The position numbers and the translations under genes are program-made. The notes under the pieces were generated by a model. It was given only the letters and a program-made list of their open reading frames with translations. It was not told the DNA's origin and made no database searches. DNA of 64,000 bases, taken from assembly GCA_016800925.1 (NCBI GenBank), contig JABCPU010000141.1:62001-126000 (forward strand). Direction: 5' to 3'. The stretch comes from Suillus spraguei (taxonomy: Eukaryota; Basidiomycota; Agaricomycetes; Boletales; Suillaceae). Position 1 is the stretch's first letter; every line of letters starts with the position of its first letter. This document shows positions 58,279 through 64,000 of the stretch, piece after piece.

Positions 58279-59961
58279 ATGCCACCAGCTGGCATGAACA
58301 ACGCGGTTCCCACGGTCTCGGTACCTGGCAGAAGCAGCCGCAGCACGACAGCCAACAAGGCACTACTCGCCAACAGCAAAAGCATTGAAGAGCACATAGC
58401 AGGCACAGGTATCCGCACAGACATCACTAACTCCTCCTCAGCTAGAAAACTCCTCAACACGCATGGTCTCACCCTCCCAGTAGCAGGAAAAGCCCTCAAG
58501 GGGATCGCCCTAGCCTTATTTGAACTCAGTGGCACAGCAACCAACCTAGGTGCCACCAACGTAGAGATCATGAGAGCTATGGCAATCATCATTCACGAAG
58601 CCGAGAAAGACCTTGACATGGAGAAGATCATAGACAAGATAGACGCGCTAATCAAAGGTCCCATTGCACTATTGGATGAGAAAGTGGACACCCTGGCAGA
58701 AATAGCAACGACACACAAATCCACGCTAGCAGAAGTGGTCACGGAGGTGCGCACCCAACTCAACAACTCGTCAGAAGACATAGGAAAGATAGTAGAGAGC
58801 GCCAAGCATGCAGCTAGCTCAATCCCAGCGAGGTCTGACGGACCGTTATCATACGCCACAATCACCAAGACAGGAATTTCTTCCCCACTAACCAAGATCC
58901 TAGCACGCAGCGATGCCCAGGACAGGCAAATACTGATAGACAGACGCTCCGTTTTGATAGCTAACTCCCTAAAAGAACTAACAGAAGCGCAACTGGTGGC
59001 CAAGGCAACCACTGCCCTCGAATTAATGTCGGAAAAAGGTATAGAAATCCTCAAGGAACTAACCTTCATCTCAGCTAGGCGGCTCCCCCATGGAGGCATC
59101 CTCTACAAACTCAACTCCAAGTCAGCAGCCGAATGGTTCAACACACCGGCCAACCGCAGCAACTTCCTCAAACATTTCGCATCGAACGTCACCATCAAAG
59201 AAAGGTCGTTCCACGTCCTCATGGAAAACGTCCCTGTCACCTTCGTTCCAGATAACCCAGCAGCAATCGTGGACATCGAAAACAAGGCTGGCTTCAAATC
59301 GAGAACTATCAGCAAAGCAAGATTCATCAAACCAATCGCTAGACGCCAACCAAACCAACGCACTGCACACACTATCATCACTTTTTCATCGAAAGCGAAC
59401 GCCAACCAGGCCATCAAGGACGGCCTAGTTATAGCAGGCAAGAAGGTATACGGCCGCAAACTCCTCCCAGAACCCACCCGCTGCCTCAAGTGTCACTCCT
59501 TCGAAGGAGGACACATAGCGGCAGAATGCCCTCAAGAAAACGACACGTGCGGCACATGTGGCGACCAACACCAAACCACATCCTGTTCAGTAACCGACCC
59601 ATCCGAACACTACTGCGCCAACTGCAAAACAAAGGGTCACGCGGCCTGGAGCAGAGATTGCCCAATCTTCAAGCAAAAATGGGACAACAACAAGAAACAA
59701 AACGACGACGCCAAGTATATCTACTTCCCTACTGACGACCCGCTAACCTGGGAAACTACTACTGACACCAGCTCGAACACAGCGCCACCCCCCAATCTCC
59801 AGCAGAACGACACCCCAAACCAGCAGGAACCTCGCTACCCACCCCCAGAAAGAAACCATCAAGGCTGGCAACCCTCGAACAGACGGCGTCAACCTCAGAC
59901 AGGCAACAACCCCCGCAACGCAAACCTCATCCCACTCGGCCAGCCCAGAGCCCAACAATGA
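58279..59961 (+). CDS. LINE ORF1, gag-like RNA-binding protein (560 aa), intact
   Basis: The ORF starts MPPAGMNNAVPTV and is open throughout. An N-terminal helical region (VEIMRAMAIIIHEAEKDL, VTEVRTQL) is followed by an RNA-recognition-like region (HGGILYKLNSKSAAEWF, VMENVPVTFVPDNPA as LMENVPV). Three cysteine clusters lie near residues 397-450 (RCLKCHSFEGGHIAAEC, CGTCGDQHQTTSC, YCANCKTKGHAAWSRDC). The C-terminus is Gln/Asn/Pro-rich. Such proteins coat the LINE RNA in the cytoplasmic ribonucleoprotein. The ORF is unbroken while ORF2 is broken, suggesting a fairly young copy. ORF2 begins 180 bp downstream in another frame. Confidence 0.9.
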   Translation: MPPAGMNNAVPTVSVPGRSSRSTTANKALLANSKSIEEHIAGTGIRTDITNSSSARKLLNTHGLTLPVAGKALKGIALALFELSGTATNLGATNVEIMRAMAIIIHEAEKDLDMEKIIDKIDALIKGPIALLDEKVDTLAEIATTHKSTLAEVVTEVRTQLNNSSEDIGKIVESAKHAASSIPARSDGPLSYATITKTGISSPLTKILARSDAQDRQILIDRRSVLIANSLKELTEAQLVAKATTALELMSEKGIEILKELTFISARRLPHGGILYKLNSKSAAEWFNTPANRSNFLKHFASNVTIKERSFHVLMENVPVTFVPDNPAAIVDIENKAGFKSRTISKARFIKPIARRQPNQRTAHTIITFSSKANANQAIKDGLVIAGKKVYGRKLLPEPTRCLKCHSFEGGHIAAECPQENDTCGTCGDQHQTTSCSVTDPSEHYCANCKTKGHAAWSRDCPIFKQKWDNNKKQNDDAKYIYFPTDDPLTWETTTDTSSNTAPPPNLQQNDTPNQQEPRYPPPERNHQGWQPSNRRRQPQTGNNPRNANLIPLGQPRAQQ

Positions 59962-60140
59962 CTCCCGTCAACCTGGTTCAACTCTGAACAGGACTGCAGC
60001 GCGCCCAACCCCAATATACCCGACCCGAAAACAAACACTAACCAACCTAGCACTCCTCCCCATTGGTCGCCCACCCCTACTCCTCCTCCAACCTCCTACC
60101 CGAACGTCAGTGAGAACGACCTCACCGGTTGGGATTGATA

Positions 60141-63100
60141 ATGGACAACACTATCAACGCACCGATTCGCGACGACTTCAAGATATGGCAACAGAACCTA
60201 CGCAAATCACCCAACACGTGGGAGCACATGCTCAAGAACCTCGACCCAGAAAAATACGACCTCGCATGCATCCAGGAGCCATATCTCAACCCAGTCAACC
60301 TAGCCAACGCCTCCAACTTAAGATCCTACTGGGACGTCATATACCCATCCAACCACAACTCAGGCGCGCATCGAACGCAAGTCATCATGCTGGTCAACAA
60401 GCGCCTATCAAAAAACAATTGGCACATCATCCCAATCAAATCTCCCAACGTCATGGCAATTGAGCTCACGGGCCAATTCGGTAAGGTGCATATATATAAT
60501 ATCTATAACCCTTGCGACAGCAACCACACTCTCCACTTCCTTGAACGCCACATGGCAGCTGAAGAATGCGCACAGCGCCTCGCTCAAGGCGAGAACAGCG
60601 CAGAACCGCAGCACATAGTCTGGGTGGGCGACTTCAACAGACACCACCCCATGTGGGAGCTCCCTCACAACACACACCTGTTCTCGGCGGAGAACCTCAA
60701 CGCTGCGGGCACACTAATCAATCTTTTAGCTGTATACAATCTAATCCAGGCACTCCCCCCAGCCATAGCCACCTTGGAAGCTTCCAACACGAAAAACCTC
60801 ACCCGCCCGGACAACGTCTTTTGCTCCGCCAGCTTCGAAGACAAGTTCACCCAATGCGAAGTACAAACTGACCTCCGCCCAGTAGTCACTGACCACTTTC
60901 CCATCATTAGCACCATAGACCTCCAACCCGAACGAACAACCTCTGCCCCATGACTCAACTATCGGGAAACGGACTGGAACGCGTTCAAGGAAGCCTTGTC
61001 CCTCAAACTCGACCAAATGCCTCAAGCAACCGAACTCTCCACGCCGGATACCTTCCATGCAGCCTACGAGGCCCTAACCAACGCCATCCTACAGACGGTA
61101 AAGGAACAAGTCCCATGCACCAAACCATCGCCATACGCAAAGAGATGGTGGACGAAGGAGCTCGACTGAGAACGCAAGCTTGTCCACAAGCTCAGTCGAA
61201 AGGCGCGGGCCAGCACAGCAAGAAGGGCTGACCCAATCCACGAGGAGTATCACGTAGCTCGGAACCAATTCTCAGAAAGCATCAAACGAGTGAAGGAACA
61301 CCACTGGAAAGACTGGCTCGAATCCCTTCCACTATCTGACACTTGGTCTTTCCACAGATACGCGTCTGGCAACCCAGCAGACCAAGTCCACACCCGCATC
61401 AAAACGCTCCAAGACCCACAGGCTGACGCAAACTCAAAATCTCAAGACAACCAGCAGAAAAGCGAGTTACTGTACAAGGTTTTCTTCCGCCCTCCCCCGG
61501 AAAACAGCTTCGTGGACCCCAACTGCACTTACCCGCCTCCCGTATGCGAATTCATGCCAATCACCGACCAGCAAGTCTTCAGAGCAATCGCTCGACTCTC
61601 CCCTCACAAAGCCCCAGGACTCAACGGAGTAAGTAACATAGTCTTTACGAAATGCGCTGACTTGCTAGTACCATTCATGGCGCCAATCTTTCGAGCGACC
61701 TTCTCTCTAGGAATCTACCCCGAGGACTGGAAATGCTCCTCCACCATTGTACTCCGTAAACCTGGCCGCCCGGACTATAGCATCCCCAAAGCATACTGTC
61801 CGATAACCCTACTCGACACCATGGCTAAGATTCTCTCCTCTTGCGTAGCTGACGATCTAACTTATATAGCGGAACAACACGACCTCCTCCCCTCCACTCA
61901 CTTCGGCGGACGACCAGGCCGATCAACCACGGATTCCCTACATCTCCTCACCAAGTTCATAACTGACTCCTGGGCATCAAGCGACAACCACGTGTCACTG
62001 CTTTTCCTGGACGTGAAGGCCGCATTTCCCAGCATGGTTGTCACCAAGCTCCTTCACAACATGCGCAACGCGGGCATTCCTCGAGAGTACGTAGATTGGT
62101 ATGGCAGAAGGCTCGAAAGCAGAAAGACGGTCCTAGTATTCGACGACTTTCACTCTGAAGAATTCAATGTAGCCGACGGCGTGGACCAGGGCTGCCCATT
62201 ATCACCGCTAGGATTCCTCTTTTATAATTCAGGCTTACTCCGTGTAGCTAATCCTAACTCTCGCAGCGGCGAAATCAGCCTGGGCTTCATCGACGACGTG
62301 GCGCTGGGAGGCAGAGGGCAGTCTTACGAAGAATCCAACGCCAAACTCAAAACAATGATGGAGAAACCAGGAGGAGCGCTAGACTGGAGTGAGGAGCACA
62401 ATGCCGAGTTCGAGCTGGACAAGACAGCGCTATTATGCCTCTCAAAGCACAGAGTCCCCAGCGAAGACAACCCACGCAAAACCGTACCCACCCCCCGTCC
62501 TTCAATCACAATCTGCAACCACATCATCAACCCCTCGCACGCACACAAATTCCTAGGCGTCATCATCGACGACGAACTCAAGTTCAAAGAGCACGCAGCT
62601 TATGCCCTGGCTAAAGGGACCACATACGCCATGACCTGCAAGCGCATGATCAGCCCAACCAAGGGGATACACGGACAACTGATGAGAAGACTCTACGAGA
62701 GTGTGGTAGTACCAAAAATGACTTACGCAGCAGATATTTGGTGTGCAGGCCTAGTTTCCAAAGGCAGGGGGAAAAAGGGTGGGGGCAGAGGCACACGAGG
62801 ATTCTCCTCGCAGATGGCGAGAGTCCAGAGAATGGCCACCTTGCTAATCACTGGCGGACTGAGATCCTCCTCAACAGACCTTCTCGACTCTCACGCCAAC
62901 GTCTTCCCAGTGCATCAAACAATAAGGAAGATTTGCTTCAGATCCACGCTAAGACTAGCCTCGCTCCCTCACACTCACCCTATCGCTAATGGCTTAAACA
63001 CAGCTTACAGATTTTGCGCGAAGAGGAACTTCCAAGGCCGAAAACGCCACGCTTCCCCCCTACACAAACTCCTGAACGAGTTCAAGATCAACCCAATGCA

Positions 63101-63249
63101 AATAGAGAAGATCTCACCAACTCGCCACTACCCAAAATGGTCCCCAGACACGCTCATCAGCATTGCAACTAAGGAGAAAGATGCAATTAAGGAAGAGGAG
63201 CAAGCTGACGAAAGGTGGCGGGCCTACTCAGATGGATCAGCGGTAGACG
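60141..63249 (+). pseudogene. LINE ORF2: AP-type endonuclease, reverse transcriptase, truncated RNase H
   Basis: The likely start is ATG 60141 (MDNTINAPIRDDFKIWQQNL). Endonuclease motifs are CIQEPYLN, WVGDFNRHHPMW and the final VVTDHFPIIS. The reverse transcriptase shows SPHKAPGLNGV, a CPITLLDTMAKIL stretch (AYRPI expected, here AYCPI), FGGRPGRST, LLFLDVKAAFPSM, DQGCPLSPL and the catalytic FIDDVALG. RNase H begins [10 protein letters not shown] and is cut at 63249, so most of it is lost. One frame runs the whole length, interrupted only by TGA at 60951-60953 and 61167-61169. Both sit where Arg (CGA) is expected. Reverse transcriptase catalytic Asps are intact. Confidence 0.9.
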
Positions 63250-64000
63250 GAGTGACAATGTTAATTGCCAGTGAGCTTGTCGTTGTGTTAACTTCTGTGC
63301 GGTACAGAAGTATAGAAGGTTTTTGTGATCAGTGAAGATGAGGACAGTAAGGGCGCTTCCTTCAAGATAGGATAGTAACACCATTCATTTAATGTGCGGA
63401 TGACTGCAAGTAACTCCCAATCAAAAATTTGATAGTTACGCTCCGCTGGGTTCAATGACTGAGACAAGTAGGTGCATGGGTGGTAGATGCTGTTTTCGTC
63501 GGTTTGCAATAGGACACCTCCCGTTGCTACAAGAGAAGCATCAGTCGCGACCGCAAATTGCCGGGATGGATCTGGATTGCGAAGTACCGGTTGTTTGATG
63601 AAGCGTTCCTTGAGATCTTGAAAGGTGTCCTGACATTGAGTCGTCCAAAGGAAGGGAGTATCCTTCTTTGTGAGATCAATAAGGGGTCGTGCGATATCGG
63701 AGTAGTGGGAAATGAATGTGTGGTAGAAGTTGCAGAAGCCGAGGAATGACTGAACATCTTTTACTGATTTCGGAGTTGGCCATTCGGCGATTCCTCTGGT
63801 TTTGGCGGTGTCCATAGCCACTTGTCCAGGACGAATGATCATTCCAAGGTACTCCACTTCTTCTGCATCGAAGGTACATTTTTCCAGTTTCAGGAATAAG
63901 TGCTCGTTTCATATTTTCATCAAGACTCGTCTAGTCCGTTCGCGGTGTTCTGCCATTGTTGTGGAGAAGATCAGGATATCGTCCATGTAAATAACCATCC
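63250..64000 (-). pseudogene. Second copy of the Ty3 reverse transcriptase/RNase H fragment
   Basis: This aligns without gaps to 22244-22994 (offset 41006). In reading I found one difference, A at 22349 against G at 63355, within a CpG. It carries the same in-frame TGA (near 63909) and the same RNase H and thumb sequence, and continues past the window edge. The left boundary stops inside RNase H (WQLTLSL), directly against the LINE. Near-identity of two already-dead copies indicates recent duplication or gene conversion rather than two transpositions. Confidence 0.92.

Larger units (their letters stand above)
58099..63249 (+). mobile_element. Tad/I-type non-LTR retrotransposon (LINE), 3' truncated
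   Basis: A leader of about 180 bp, two ORFs (zinc-knuckle ORF1; endonuclease, reverse transcriptase and RNase H in ORF2) and an abrupt 3' loss inside RNase H. The 5' end abuts the Ca2+-ATPase remnant at about 58099. The 3' end at about 63249 joins a minus-strand Ty3 fragment, with no poly-A or target duplication. C-rich coding sequence distinguishes it from its neighbours. Confidence 0.88.

Noticed and set aside
58230..58592. Antisense ORFs over LINE ORF1
   Set aside because: ORF1 on the plus strand has zinc knuckles and a full-length frame. The antisense frames have no features.
1..64000. Repeat-induced point mutation as the cause of decay
   Set aside because: The changes I could verify against a paralogue are at CpG, not the CpA preference of classical RIP, and basidiomycetes generally lack the classical process. 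CpG deamination explains them more simply.

Overview
The window reads as a transposon-dense, decayed stretch of a basidiomycete genome, probably Agaricomycetes. The reasons are short GT-AG introns (about 50-60 nt) in every gene that can be spliced by eye, a KDZ transposon carrying a TET/JBP-like dioxygenase, a Plavaka (CACTA-like) transposase, a chromodomain Ty3 retrotransposon, a DIRS/Ngaro-type reverse transcriptase and a zinc-knuckle LINE. No rRNA, tRNA or CRISPR array was seen.

Layout. 1-9.5 kb: the 3' half of a Ty3/gypsy chromovirus followed by a broken Ty1/copia pol, itself interrupted by nested LTRs. 10.3-16.0 kb: a DIRS-like element (gag, reverse transcriptase, RNase H) interrupted by LTR insertions; two of these have perfect 5-bp target duplications whose removal restores the reading frame. 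16.0-24.4 kb: further LTRs and a minus-strand Ty3 chromovirus with an extra zinc-knuckle ORF after pol. I name the LTR families A (starts TGTCATATAC/TGTCATAGAC), B (TGTCATATACCATAC), D (TGTTATGAACTGGG) and E (TGTAAAGATAC).

24.4-42.0 kb: one large DNA transposon of the KDZ group. It has terminal inverted arrays built on a GGGTGGGCC motif and long GC-rich subterminal minisatellites. It carries a CxC2-KDZ transposase, an HMG-like gene, a TET/JBP-like 2-oxoglutarate dioxygenase and three further spliced genes. 42.0-46.2 kb: a small truncated gene and a decayed Plavaka transposase.

46.4-55.9 kb: the only convincingly intact host-like genes. These are an 889-aa protein of unknown function and a 1374-aa SNF2-type helicase, both on the minus strand, each preceded by the same roughly 150-bp upstream block. 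This shared block suggests one regulated or jointly mobile pair.

56-64 kb: a P-type Ca2+-ATPase remnant split by a Tad/I-type LINE (ORF1 intact, ORF2 with two stops and a lost 3' end). The LINE joins abruptly to a second, almost identical copy of the 22-kb Ty3 fragment.

Across unrelated element families many inactivating stops are TGA where CGA is expected. This points to CpG methylation and deamination. It is notable because the largest element carries a candidate methylcytosine dioxygenase.
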